Shown here one piece after another: positions 54,088 to 62,514 of a stretch of DNA of 64,000 bases. Made by a program: the position numbers and the translations under genes. The stretch covers positions 1 to 64,000 of the forward strand of contig JBHIDJ010000006.1 in assembly GCA_046760105.1 (NCBI GenBank), read 5' to 3'. Every line of letters begins with the position of its first letter. Position 1 is the stretch's first letter. The notes beneath the pieces were generated by a model, which saw only the letters and a list, made by a program, of their open reading frames with translations, was not told where the DNA came from and did no database searches. This DNA is from JBHIDJ01 sp046760105. Lineage in GTDB: Bacteria > Pseudomonadota > Gammaproteobacteria > Acidiferrobacterales > SPGG2.

Positions 54088-54187
54088 TGTCCTCAGATAA
54101 GCAATACGGGATGGGCTGCCCCGCGATGTGTCGGCGGCTCCATCCACCAGCAAGCGATGTTTCAGTCGCGTTGGGGAGAGGCAAAAG

Positions 54188-54424
54188 ATGCTGAGTCACA
54201 TTGTCAATTTGGTGAGCGATTACGAACAGGACTACGGTTCGCGACCGAACCTGGTCTATATGAACGAGACCCACTACACCTACCTGCGCCAAGAGATGCC
54301 GGGGGTAAGAGATCATAACGACGTAGTGGCGATCCTAGGTATTGATATTGCATTAAGCGATATCGCTGTTCGCCCGCACGTTGCGACGGTGCGGTATACG
54401 GACGAGAACATTCTTGTGAGCTGA
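54188..54424 (+). CDS. Unrecognised small protein, probably sigma54-controlled
   Basis: 78 aa from ATG 54188, with GAGAGG upstream. Begins MLSHIVNLVSDYEQDYGSRP, then PNLVYMNETHYTYL and a C-terminal half of mixed strands. No signal peptide or membrane helix. I do not recognise a named family. It is a single-gene unit: a -24/-12 promoter in front and a strong terminator behind. Confidence 0.75.
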   Translation: MLSHIVNLVSDYEQDYGSRPNLVYMNETHYTYLRQEMPGVRDHNDVVAILGIDIALSDIAVRPHVATVRYTDENILVS

Positions 54425-54462
54425 CAGGTTTTTTGGTTGAACAGCGTGTGGGGCGCACGCAC

Positions 54463-54494
54463 GGGCCGGGTATCAGTCCCGGCCTGTTTTTTTT
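54463..54494 (+). terminator. Intrinsic terminator of the small sigma54-type gene
   Basis: GGCCGGG (54464-54470), a 7-base loop, CCCGGCC (54478-54484), then TG and eight T. The stem overlaps the 3' end of hemL on the other strand. Confidence 0.9.
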
Positions 54495-55777
54495 GTGAGC
54501 TCGGTAAGTACTTCTGCCGCCGCCGCGACCGTTTTGGCAATGTCATCAACGCTATGAGCGGCGGACACAAAACCAGCCTCGAACGCCGAGGGAGCGAGAT
54601 AAACACCCGCCGCCAACATTCCGTGAAAGAATTGCTTGAAGTGCTCGAGGTCGCAAGCCATGACCTGGGCAAACCGCGTCACCGCGAGCTCTGCGGTGAA
54701 GAACATACCGAACATACCGCCGACTGATTGGACCATGAGCGGCACCCTTGCCTCGTGCGCGGCCGCGCGCAACCCATCAGCCAGTGCCTCGGTCTTGGCG
54801 GTGAGTTCTTGGTGGAAGCCATCGCGCGTGATTTCCTTTAACGTCGCCAGGCCAGCCGCCATCGCGACGGGGTTGCCCGACAATGTGCCGGCCTGATAGA
54901 CAGGCCCATCCGGGGCGATGTAATCCATGATGTCGGCGCGTCCGCCGAATGCGCCGACCGGCAACCCGCCCCCAATGATCTTACCGAGCGTGGTGAGGTC
55001 AGGATTAACCCCGTACAGACCCTGGGCGCCGTTCAGGGCCACGCGAAAGCCGGTCATGACCTCGTCGAAGATAAGCAGCGCCCGGTGGTTGCTACACAAC
55101 TCGCGCAACGTCGACAGAAAGCCGTCGACCGGTGGTATGCAGTTCATATTCCCGACCACCGGTTCAACGATGATACAGGCGATTCGCTCCCCGATTTCCG
55201 CAAAAACTTGCCGTACCTGACCGACATTGTTGTATTCGAGTGTGACGGTGTGCGCCGCCAGGTCCGCCGGCACGCCTGCTGACGTCGGCACCCCCAGTGT
55301 TAATGCCCCGGAGCCCGCTTTGACCAGGAGCGCATCCGAATGGCCGTGGTAACAACCCTCGAATTTGATGATGGTGTCGCGTCCGGTAAAACCGCGCGCC
55401 AGCCGAATCGCGCTCATGGTGGCTTCGGTGCCGGAATTCACCATGCGCACCTTTTCGATCGACGGCATCAGGGAGCAGATCATATCCGCCATTTCCACTT
55501 CGATGCGGGTCGGTGCGCCAAATCCGAGCCCGTGTTCCGCGTACTGTCTTACCGCCGCGATCACGGCCGGGTGTGCGTGGCCAAGGATCAAGGGGCCCCA
55601 GGAGCCAACATAGTCGATATATTGTTTGCCGTCTTCATCCCACACGTGCGCCCCGCGTCCGCGCGCGAAGAACACGGGCTCACCGCCGACGCCTTTGAAA
55701 GCGCGCACTGGCGAGTTCACGCCTCCCGGGATGTGTCTGCACGCCTGCTTGAATAATGAGCTCGAGCTACGGGTCAT
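54473..55777 (-). CDS. hemL: Glutamate-1-semialdehyde 2,1-aminomutase
   Basis: PLP enzyme forming 5-aminolevulinate, the C5 route to haem. 434 aa from ATG 55777; GTG 55786 is possible. IPGGVNSPVRAF near the N-terminus, the PLP lysine region LTTLGKIIGGGLPVGAFGG, and GTLSGNPVAMAAGLATL. It follows thiE on the minus strand; hemL-thiE-thiD-rubredoxin is a conserved group. Confidence 0.96.
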   Translation of the reverse strand: MTRSSSSLFKQACRHIPGGVNSPVRAFKGVGGEPVFFARGRGAHVWDEDGKQYIDYVGSWGPLILGHAHPAVIAAVRQYAEHGLGFGAPTRIEVEMADMICSLMPSIEKVRMVNSGTEATMSAIRLARGFTGRDTIIKFEGCYHGHSDALLVKAGSGALTLGVPTSAGVPADLAAHTVTLEYNNVGQVRQVFAEIGERIACIIVEPVVGNMNCIPPVDGFLSTLRELCSNHRALLIFDEVMTGFRVALNGAQGLYGVNPDLTTLGKIIGGGLPVGAFGGRADIMDYIAPDGPVYQAGTLSGNPVAMAAGLATLKEITRDGFHQELTAKTEALADGLRAAAHEARVPLMVQSVGGMFGMFFTAELAVTRFAQVMACDLEHFKQFFHGMLAAGVYLAPSAFEAGFVSAAHSVDDIAKTVAAAAEVLTELTKKTGRD

Positions 55778-55804
55778 CACTTTCACATCGTATGGGCACT
55801 GGCT

Positions 55805-56458
55805 TTATGGTGTCAGCCGTTTCGGTGCAGGGCTAAACAGGGCGGCATAACGACTGGCCGCCTGGCGAATGTCCGCTTGCTGGAATACGCCATGTATGAC
55901 CGCCACTGCGTCAGCGCCAGCGACAATCAACTCGCCCGCATTTTCCGGGGTGATGCCGCCAATAGCAACTATTGGAATGCGAAGTCGTTGCTTTGCCGCT
56001 CGCAACAATTCGGGTCCCGCGCGCACCGCAGACGGCTTCGTCGGCGAGCGGTAGAAGCTGCCAAAGGCGACATAGTCAGCCCCCCCGGCTTCAGCCGCGA
56101 GCGCTAAATCCAACTGGTTATAGCAAGACACGCCTATAAGTCGCCGCGCGCCAAGCATCCCTCGCGCTTCCGCCAAGCCTGGGTCCTCGTGTCCGACATG
56201 AACGCCATCGGCATTGACATGGGTGGCCAGCTCGATATCGTCGTTGACAATGAATGGGGTCCGGTGGCGTTGACATACTTGCGCGAGTGCGGCTGCCTGG
56301 TGCTTGCGCGACGCACGGTCGTCGGATTTGTCCCGGTATTGAATTAGACGGGCACCCCCGGCGATGGCAAGCTTCACCGCGTCGACCAGCTGCACGGGTT
56401 CGATGCAGCCGGTGTCGGTAATGGCATAAAGTCCCGCGACTAACGGCTCACTCGACAT
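55805..56458 (-). CDS. thiE: Thiamine-phosphate synthase
   Basis: Joins HMP-PP and thiazole phosphate to thiamine phosphate. 217 aa from ATG 56458 (MSSEPLVAGLYAITD), overlapping the thiD end by 11 bases. Motifs: GGARLIQYRDK, FIVNDDIELA, DGVHVGHED, ADYVAFGSFYRSPTK and the phosphate loop VAIGGITPENA. Confidence 0.95.
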   Translation of the reverse strand: MSSEPLVAGLYAITDTGCIEPVQLVDAVKLAIAGGARLIQYRDKSDDRASRKHQAAALAQVCQRHRTPFIVNDDIELATHVNADGVHVGHEDPGLAEARGMLGARRLIGVSCYNQLDLALAAEAGGADYVAFGSFYRSPTKPSAVRAGPELLRAAKQRLRIPIVAIGGITPENAGELIVAGADAVAVIHGVFQQADIRQAASRYAALFSPAPKRLTP

Positions 56459-57260
56459 CAGGATCGGTGCGCGCACGTGCCCAGTAGAGACGATCGGGGA
56501 GATATTGTCCCATTCCCAAACGATAACCGTGTTTGAGGCTTCGCCAGGTGTACTCCAATGCCTTGGCAACCGCGGGCACTGGGTCCAGGCCGTGGGCCAA
56601 GGCCGCGCTACAGGCCGACGCCACCGTACAACCGGAGCCGTGGTAGTTGTTGGTCAACCTTTCACACGTGAACGTCTCTAGAAGCCGCATGTTTCCGTAC
56701 AAGCGGTTGATGACCCGAGGTGTATTGTCATGTGTACCGGTGATCAGCACATATTGGCAGCCAAGCGACATCAACTCCTGCGCGCAGGCATCGCGTGTGT
56801 CCGCATCCGGTGCCAGCCTGCCCACCTCTAGACTGTTTGGGGTTATCAATGTCGCTCGAGGTACCAGCAGTGAGCGCATAGCATCGTCCAGAAGCTCGTC
56901 GGCCAACACATCACCGCGCGCCGACGTCTGGACCGGATCCACGATCAGCGGAAGATCGCGGTAGTCATCGAGAATGCTCGCTACCGCCATCAGGTTTTGT
57001 CTGTCACCCAGCATGCCGGTCTTAGCCGCTGCGACCGGCATGTCCTCCAGTATCGCGCGTGCTTGCGCGATGACGAGCTCCGTTTCCACTGGCGTATATT
57101 GCTTGATGCCAATGGTGTCCTGCGCCGTGACAGCCGTGAGCACAGGTGCCGGGTGACAACCCATGCTTACGATCGCCTCGATGTCAGCTGATATGCCAGC
57201 GCCGCCGGTAGGGTCACTACCGGCGAATACAAGCACAACAGGCAACGGATCGGGTTTCAT
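56448..57260 (-). CDS. thiD: Hydroxymethylpyrimidine/phosphomethylpyrimidine kinase
   Basis: Two successive phosphorylations of HMP for thiamine synthesis. 270 aa, ribokinase fold: FAGSDPTGGAGISADIEAI near the N-terminus, AAKTGMLGD near 80, and the catalytic-base loop NNYHGSGCTVASA near 205. Translationally coupled to thiE. No TPP riboswitch pattern was recognised upstream. Confidence 0.94.
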   Translation of the reverse strand: MKPDPLPVVLVFAGSDPTGGAGISADIEAIVSMGCHPAPVLTAVTAQDTIGIKQYTPVETELVIAQARAILEDMPVAAAKTGMLGDRQNLMAVASILDDYRDLPLIVDPVQTSARGDVLADELLDDAMRSLLVPRATLITPNSLEVGRLAPDADTRDACAQELMSLGCQYVLITGTHDNTPRVINRLYGNMRLLETFTCERLTNNYHGSGCTVASACSAALAHGLDPVPAVAKALEYTWRSLKHGYRLGMGQYLPDRLYWARARTDPDVE

Positions 57261-57460
57261 CTTCCGTCAAGCGCGGCTAACGTGATTTCTGGATGCAGAT
57301 CAGGCCTAAGCGTTGCGTTGAATGCGGCTGACCCGGCTAGTCTATGCTGAAAGTGCCGTCCTGTTAGCGTGTATATCTGGAGTGGTGGTTAAAGAGCTTG
57401 TTATTCTACCTTTTGGGGCACCTTATTTCACTGACGTCGGGAAAAATGCGAAAATCTTAC

Positions 57461-57473
57461 GTTTACGGTAAAC
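57461..57473. promoter_or_regulatory. 13-bp palindrome before rubredoxin
   Basis: GTTTAC, G, GTAAAC: perfect 6-bp arms, 24 bases before the rubredoxin GTG in the divergent thiD-rubredoxin gap. Its place fits a repressor or activator site. Confidence 0.4.
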
Positions 57474-57496
57474 ACCCGAGCTGAGTACTGAGAATC

Positions 57497-57694
57497 GTGG
57501 ACGGCAAGCAAGCGGCATCGAAAACAGAATTCAAGACCTACATGTGCGTCGTCTGTGGTTTTGTCTACGACGAAGAGCAGGGTTTACCGGACGAAGGCAT
57601 TGCTCCCGGGACCCCTTGGGAGGACATCCCCGACACTTGGACCTGCCCGGACTGCGGTGCCAGCAAGGACGAGTTTGAGCTGATTGAGATCTAA
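57497..57694 (+). CDS. Rubredoxin
   Basis: 65-aa mononuclear iron electron carrier. Two Cys pairs, CVVCGFVYDEEQG and CPDCGASKDEFE, with the aromatic core segment GTPWEDIPDTWT. The GTG start adds about 13 residues before YMCVVCG, longer than the minimal form. Divergent from thiD. Confidence 0.95.
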   Translation: MDGKQAASKTEFKTYMCVVCGFVYDEEQGLPDEGIAPGTPWEDIPDTWTCPDCGASKDEFELIEI

Positions 57695-57908
57695 GACAAT
57701 AGCGCCGTCGTGGTCCCTTAGAAGTTGCCCATCAGCGCAATACCCACGATGTGGGTCCGGTAGTGCGATTTCTTGCAATGGGTCGCAACGGGTGTCAGCT
57801 ACAAGAAGTACACGCTCGGCGTATCGCAAAGCCGCAAACGAATATCGGTAAACCGTCGGGCTAACCCCACGATCCGTACACGCGGGAACTCTTGGCTGAC
57901 GCGACGAG
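57695..57908. other. Gap after rubredoxin
   Basis: No gene seen. GACGC and GCGTC (with overlapping GCTGAC/GTCAGC arms) at about 57896-57916 are followed by TTTTT on the plus strand, a possible weak terminator reaching into the opposing gene. Confidence 0.35.
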
Positions 57909-60485
57909 TCAGCGTCTTTTTGCGCGCCGAGAGCCCAAGCGCTCGATCTTGTAATGCAGCGTATTGGGACGTAGACCTAGCAAGCGCGCCGCCTTCGATT
58001 TATTGCCGTCACAGCGCTCAAGCGTCTGCGCGATGAGGCGTGCCTCGAACTCAGATACGTGCTGACCGAGGGACTTCTCCGTCACGGCGTAGTCGAGCTC
58101 TGGGAGCTTTTGTGGTTGCGGCTGTTTGGATTGCAGCCTGGAGAACACAGACGACTTTAGCACGGCCATATCGGCAGGGAAGTCCTCCGCCAGCAAATCG
58201 TCGGCCTCGCTTTGACTGAGGTAGTGATAGGTACCGGCCTGCAGGTTGAACTGCAGCGTGTAATAGTGCACGAGAAGCGGGATATCGAGTTTTCTTTCGC
58301 GCATAGTTGGTATAACCAGTACAAAGGGCTTAGAGGACGCAGCCAGTTGCTGCAGTCTGACTGAAACCTCGTCCGCGTTGTTGTCGCACCCGGCGATCAC
58401 GCGTACACGGCCAGCGTGTGGAATCGCGATGCGGAGCTCGTCTTGCTGCAGTGCAGGTAAGCGACGGAGATTATCGATCATCAACGTCCCGTCACGCGCA
58501 TCAGCGAGCAACTCAGTGAAACCAACCTGCCTTGCGAGCACCGTTTTGTTCTCAAGCTCCGCGGTCGTAAGTACACTGAACTTTCCGTCGTTACCGCTGC
58601 AACCATACATATAGCGCGCCAGCTCGATGGCCTCATGGACATCTTTCGATTCGATCAGCACAGGCTCCTTGAATCCCGCGATCCGTTCTGCGCAGTCAAG
58701 CAGTTCAGTAAAGACTTGACTGTGAGCGATGAGAGGATAATCCGGGTTATGAATAGCGCGTACCGACTTTTGCAGCTCTACCATTGCGCGGATTTTGCGT
58801 GTGAGCACCGCTTCCGTGAGTTCACCCGGTAGCACCTCGATCAGTGATCCCAGCAAGTTTCGTTTATGCTTTGAAACAAACTCGCTTGCGCCTGGCCCGT
58901 AAACCAGAACCGCTATCGCCACATGATTTTCGTGGATCATCTTTAAGAGCTTACTGCGATGTACCGCAGGGGTGCCGGCCTCGATGAGGCATACCAGCAC
59001 GTCAGGCGCGCTGTGGCGCTTAAAACCGGCGGAACCTGGCCCGACAAAGTGAGCCACCTGTGGGAAATGTTTGCGAAGGTGTTTGAGCATTGTTTTGTCA
59101 CGGCCCAACAGCGTAACCGTCGGGCCGAACGTTTCCCCCGCAATCGCGCTCGCACCGGTCGTTAGGCCATCTGTCGGCTGTTCGCTGGCTAGGCGCATAT
59201 TTTCATTGCGGAGCACATCGACTTCGCGCCACAAGCATGTCAATGCATGCTCTGTTTTTTGCAATTGCCGTTCGAGGGCATGTATTTGGTCATGAGCATG
59301 CGCACGCATTGTCAGGAGCTTGTCGAGGAACAGGTCCGCCATTTTGTCGAACAGCTGTTCGACCACTCGAAAATCAAATGGCGTGTAGACCTGCTCACTG
59401 AAAGAGTCGCCCAGTAACAGCCAACCCGATGCATTGCGACTGTGTGGATAGAAGGGGACTATCGCCGCGACACCATGGTGGTTCATCAGAGCGTGAGTCT
59501 TTGGACTGGTATCCACGATTTCGTTGGCCACGATGATATGCGCAAAACTTTGCAGCGCCTCGTCAGGAATTTGTACCATACGCTTTGATGCCCCGGCTGT
59601 AGCCAACACCGCTCCTTGGTTACCCAACAGGGCCACCGGACATCTCAGGGTTTCCGCCAGGCGAGTAACAGCTTCATTGACGGAATCGAGGTCAGCGATC
59701 TCGGTGATCATAGCGCGGATCCTGTGATAAAACGCCGTCTTGCGCTTTCTGACCTTCGACCACGGTATATAAAACTGGATATCGAATAACCTATGTTGAT
59801 GAATGGCATAGGCGGTAACCACAAGAAAGTAAGTGATGGCAATCGGGAATGTTACGGCAGCGTTGAACCAACCAATACCAAGGCGTAACAAGATAAGTAC
59901 GGTTAGCATCACAAGCGCCATCGGGATGATGGCGACCAGCAGGACCGAGTTCTTCGCCCTTTTTTGCGAAGTATACTGGTAGATTGATCCGTAGACTAAA
60001 ATTCCGATGACGCTCAAGAAAATACCGATCGCGTAGAACTCAAACACAAAGTATAAGGGACCAGATGCACGTGTTACGCTGTATTCAAAACGTACGAAGT
60101 CATTGACTAACCATGGTGTAAAAAGTAGCAAAATTTCGAGGACGATAGCGTATGAGTAAACAGCTGTTAGCGTGAGCCTCATTCTCCACATGTTGTGTTG
60201 GTCGAATGCTAAGGAAACCACCAGGTGAAACAAAAGCGCGAAGCCAACAATCCCAGCAGCGTAGTAGATGGTGGCTTCGATGTATGGAAGCGTGTTGTTG
60301 TCAATGAGATTGTGGACGTGCCAAATCTCGGCAACGTTTTGAATCGAAAGCGCGAATAGAAAATAGAGGTAAATGCGGGTCTGCGCATTATGCGTTCTAG
60401 AGAAATGGGCGTAGGCAAAAATGCCACCTTTGAATGCCAACGCGATGATGGCGGGGAGGCTAATTAAGAACGCGTTTAAACCCAT
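57909..60485 (-). CDS. Membrane-bound Fis-type regulator with degenerate NtrC-like AAA+ domain
   Basis: 858 aa. About seven membrane helices in residues 1-235, like sensor-kinase 7TM modules; a GAF-like domain (about 270-410); a coiled coil (about 415-455); a receiver-like segment (about 465-590, VTLLGRDKTMLKHL, DVLVCLIEAG); an AAA+ domain related to sigma54 activators (about 595-765); and a Fis-type DNA-binding helix-turn-helix at the end (CDGNKSKAARLLGLRPNTLH). In the AAA+ part Walker A is replaced by VLIESKDVHEA, the GAFTGA loop is missing, and Walker B reads GTLMIDNL with Asn for Glu. RERKLDIPLLVHYY is retained. It should not hydrolyse ATP or remodel sigma54 polymerase. No partner gene is adjacent. 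Confidence 0.85.
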   Translation of the reverse strand: MGLNAFLISLPAIIALAFKGGIFAYAHFSRTHNAQTRIYLYFLFALSIQNVAEIWHVHNLIDNNTLPYIEATIYYAAGIVGFALLFHLVVSLAFDQHNMWRMRLTLTAVYSYAIVLEILLLFTPWLVNDFVRFEYSVTRASGPLYFVFEFYAIGIFLSVIGILVYGSIYQYTSQKRAKNSVLLVAIIPMALVMLTVLILLRLGIGWFNAAVTFPIAITYFLVVTAYAIHQHRLFDIQFYIPWSKVRKRKTAFYHRIRAMITEIADLDSVNEAVTRLAETLRCPVALLGNQGAVLATAGASKRMVQIPDEALQSFAHIIVANEIVDTSPKTHALMNHHGVAAIVPFYPHSRNASGWLLLGDSFSEQVYTPFDFRVVEQLFDKMADLFLDKLLTMRAHAHDQIHALERQLQKTEHALTCLWREVDVLRNENMRLASEQPTDGLTTGASAIAGETFGPTVTLLGRDKTMLKHLRKHFPQVAHFVGPGSAGFKRHSAPDVLVCLIEAGTPAVHRSKLLKMIHENHVAIAVLVYGPGASEFVSKHKRNLLGSLIEVLPGELTEAVLTRKIRAMVELQKSVRAIHNPDYPLIAHSQVFTELLDCAERIAGFKEPVLIESKDVHEAIELARYMYGCSGNDGKFSVLTTAELENKTVLARQVGFTELLADARDGTLMIDNLRRLPALQQDELRIAIPHAGRVRVIAGCDNNADEVSVRLQQLAASSKPFVLVIPTMRERKLDIPLLVHYYTLQFNLQAGTYHYLSQSEADDLLAEDFPADMAVLKSSVFSRLQSKQPQPQKLPELDYAVTEKSLGQHVSEFEARLIAQTLERCDGNKSKAARLLGLRPNTLHYKIERLGSRRAKRR

Positions 60486-61215
60486 TGTTCAAGTTTTCAA
60501 TCCCCGGAGGGAGAACACCGTCCGCAACCGATGAGCAAAAACGAGAATCAAGCACCAAAGACTATCGTTTTTGGGGTGGGTCGGCAAAAGATCAGGCTGC
60601 AGCCACACCAAACCTGCTTGACTAATTGCTAGCGCGCCTCCTCATGTCAATAGAAAAAACTTGATCGCCATTTTTAACTTCTTGATTCTTAACACAATTA
60701 TAAAGATTTAGGAGTATATTGCAGTGATAAGGTTACCGAAAGTACTGACAGTCTTCGGAATAATATCAATAGAAATTTTGCGTACTCGGCATGTTGCCGC
60801 AGGACGTTCTTACCGACTTGGTGGTGAACAAATCGGCAATGTCTCCAGGTTGCTAGCCCGATTTGGCCATAGACTGCGTATACATGGGGCTACGTAACCT
60901 ATTGTTTTGTTTAACTATTGTTGGCATATCGGTTACCAAATATCAGCATCTGGTGGGACGATGATTTGGCGTGCTGAATTTGACGCTGCATCGGCCGCTC
61001 GACGCTTCACAGGCCGCCGCCCTCGCTGCCTTTGGCCCCCACCACCGGCGCGTAGCTGGCCGGATGGGATGAAGCGGTGGATTAACGCTTGTGCCGGGAA
61101 ACCGGTAACATTGCGCCTCGCTCAACTAGGGTCACCGCCGCCAATGCGAACCGCGGGCTGGCGTAGCCGATAATAGTTCGTATGTTTAAAGGAGCTTACG
61201 TATAAGGAGTGTTCT
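60486..61215. other. Long gap without a convincing gene
   Basis: 730 bases. An AT-rich part at about 60640-60780 contrasts with the neighbouring DNA and includes a TATAAT on the minus strand (60702-60697) that could serve the regulator gene. An open frame at 60907-61173 looks spurious. A mini-frame MFKGAYV with its own stop (61180-61203) overlaps a GGAG just before the thiolase gene. Confidence 0.4.
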
Positions 61216-62514
61216 GTGGCGGCTAGAAAGGTTTATGTCATCGATGGTGCGCGCACACCGTTTTTGAAAGCGCAGACCGCTCCGGGTGCGTTTAGTGCCG
61301 CCGACCTGGCAGTGGCGGCCGGTCGCCCGGTGTTGGCGCGTTTGCCATTCTCTCCCTCGGACATTGACGAAGTCATCGTCGGCTGTGTCGTCGCTGCGCC
61401 CGATGAGGCCAATATCGCCCGAATTATTGCGCTCCGGCTAGGTTGCAGTGAACGCGTCCCCGCCTTCACGGTACAGCGCAACTGCGCCTCCGGTTTGCAG
61501 GCAGTCGCATCTGCGCGCGAGCGCATCGCGCTCGGTATGTCAGAGATCGTGCTCGCCGGTGGGACCGAGGCCATGAGTCGTGCCCCCGTACAATGGAATG
61601 CCGCTATGGTCGGCTGGTTGGCGAACGTCATGCGCGCCCGCGGTAGATTCGCGCGTCTTAAAGCGATCGCCGGCATTCGTCGAGCCTACTTGAAGCCTGT
61701 GTTCACCCTGCTACTGGGTCTGAGCGACCCGTTGGTAAAGCTCTCGATGGGGCAAACTGCCGAGGTGTTGGCACATCGCTTCGGTATCGTGCGCGAACAC
61801 CAGGATGCCTACGCGCTGCAAAGTCACGGACGCCTGGCGCTCACGTTTGATCGTGGCGAAATGGGTGATGAGGTGGTAACGCTGTATGACACCCGCGGAC
61901 ATCACTATTTCGAGGATACTGGCTTACGGCGTGATACCACGGTGGAACGACTTGCCAAGCTCAAACCCGTGTTTGATCGAAAGTACGGTTCGGTCACCGC
62001 CGGTAACAGCTCGCAAGTTACGGATGGCGCTGCCATGCTCGTGCTGGCAAGCGAAGATGCCGTAAAGGCACACAGCCTACCTGTGATGGGTGAGGTGCTC
62101 GATCATGCCTGGGCCGGCGTGGATCCACGACAAATGGGTCTAGGGCCGGTCCACGCCGTCACTAAGTTGTTGCAAGCAAATGATGTACGCATGCGTGACC
62201 TTGCCCAGCTTGAGCTCAATGAGGCGTTCGCTGCCCAAGTGCTCGCCTGTCAAGCCGCATGGGACAGCGCTGACTACGCACGCGATGAACTAGGACTGAA
62301 AAGACCGCTAGGCAGCATGGATCCTGACCGGCTAAATCCCAACGGTGGGGCCATCGCCTGCGGCCACCCTGTCGGCGCGAGCGGCGCGCGTCTCGTGTTA
62401 CACCTATTGCGAGCGCTGCAACGCAAGGACGGCGGGCTGGGTGTTGCCACTCTGTGCATTGGCGGTGGCCAGGGCGGTGCGATGCTTTTTCGCGTTGACG
62501 GAGACGCAGCGTGA
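61216..62514 (+). CDS. Acetyl-CoA acyltransferase (thiolase)
   Basis: Last step of fatty-acid beta-oxidation or its reverse. 432 aa from GTG 61216, with AAGGAG at 7 bases. Nucleophile Cys90 in VQRNCASGLQAV, the His of GGAIACGHPVGASGAR near 381 and the second Cys of TLCIGGGQGG near 414. An insert of about 30 residues after GTEAMSRAPVQWN is characteristic of the FadI-like group. Its stop overlaps the next start (GTGA), so the two enzymes are coupled. Confidence 0.93.
   Translation: MAARKVYVIDGARTPFLKAQTAPGAFSAADLAVAAGRPVLARLPFSPSDIDEVIVGCVVAAPDEANIARIIALRLGCSERVPAFTVQRNCASGLQAVASARERIALGMSEIVLAGGTEAMSRAPVQWNAAMVGWLANVMRARGRFARLKAIAGIRRAYLKPVFTLLLGLSDPLVKLSMGQTAEVLAHRFGIVREHQDAYALQSHGRLALTFDRGEMGDEVVTLYDTRGHHYFEDTGLRRDTTVERLAKLKPVFDRKYGSVTAGNSSQVTDGAAMLVLASEDAVKAHSLPVMGEVLDHAWAGVDPRQMGLGPVHAVTKLLQANDVRMRDLAQLELNEAFAAQVLACQAAWDSADYARDELGLKRPLGSMDPDRLNPNGGAIACGHPVGASGARLVLHLLRALQRKDGGLGVATLCIGGGQGGAMLFRVDGDAA

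Noticed and set aside
57261..57496. TPP riboswitch upstream of thiD
   Set aside because: No conserved CTGAGA-type core with its partner helices was found on the minus strand; the CTGAGAA on the plus strand faces the wrong way.
60963..60983. TTGGCGTG...TTTGA as a sigma54 promoter
   Set aside because: The -12 GC dinucleotide is missing at the required distance.
60907..61173. 88-codon open frame upstream of the thiolase
   Set aside because: Proline- and arginine-rich composition, no ribosome site, no recognisable domain; likely a chance frame.
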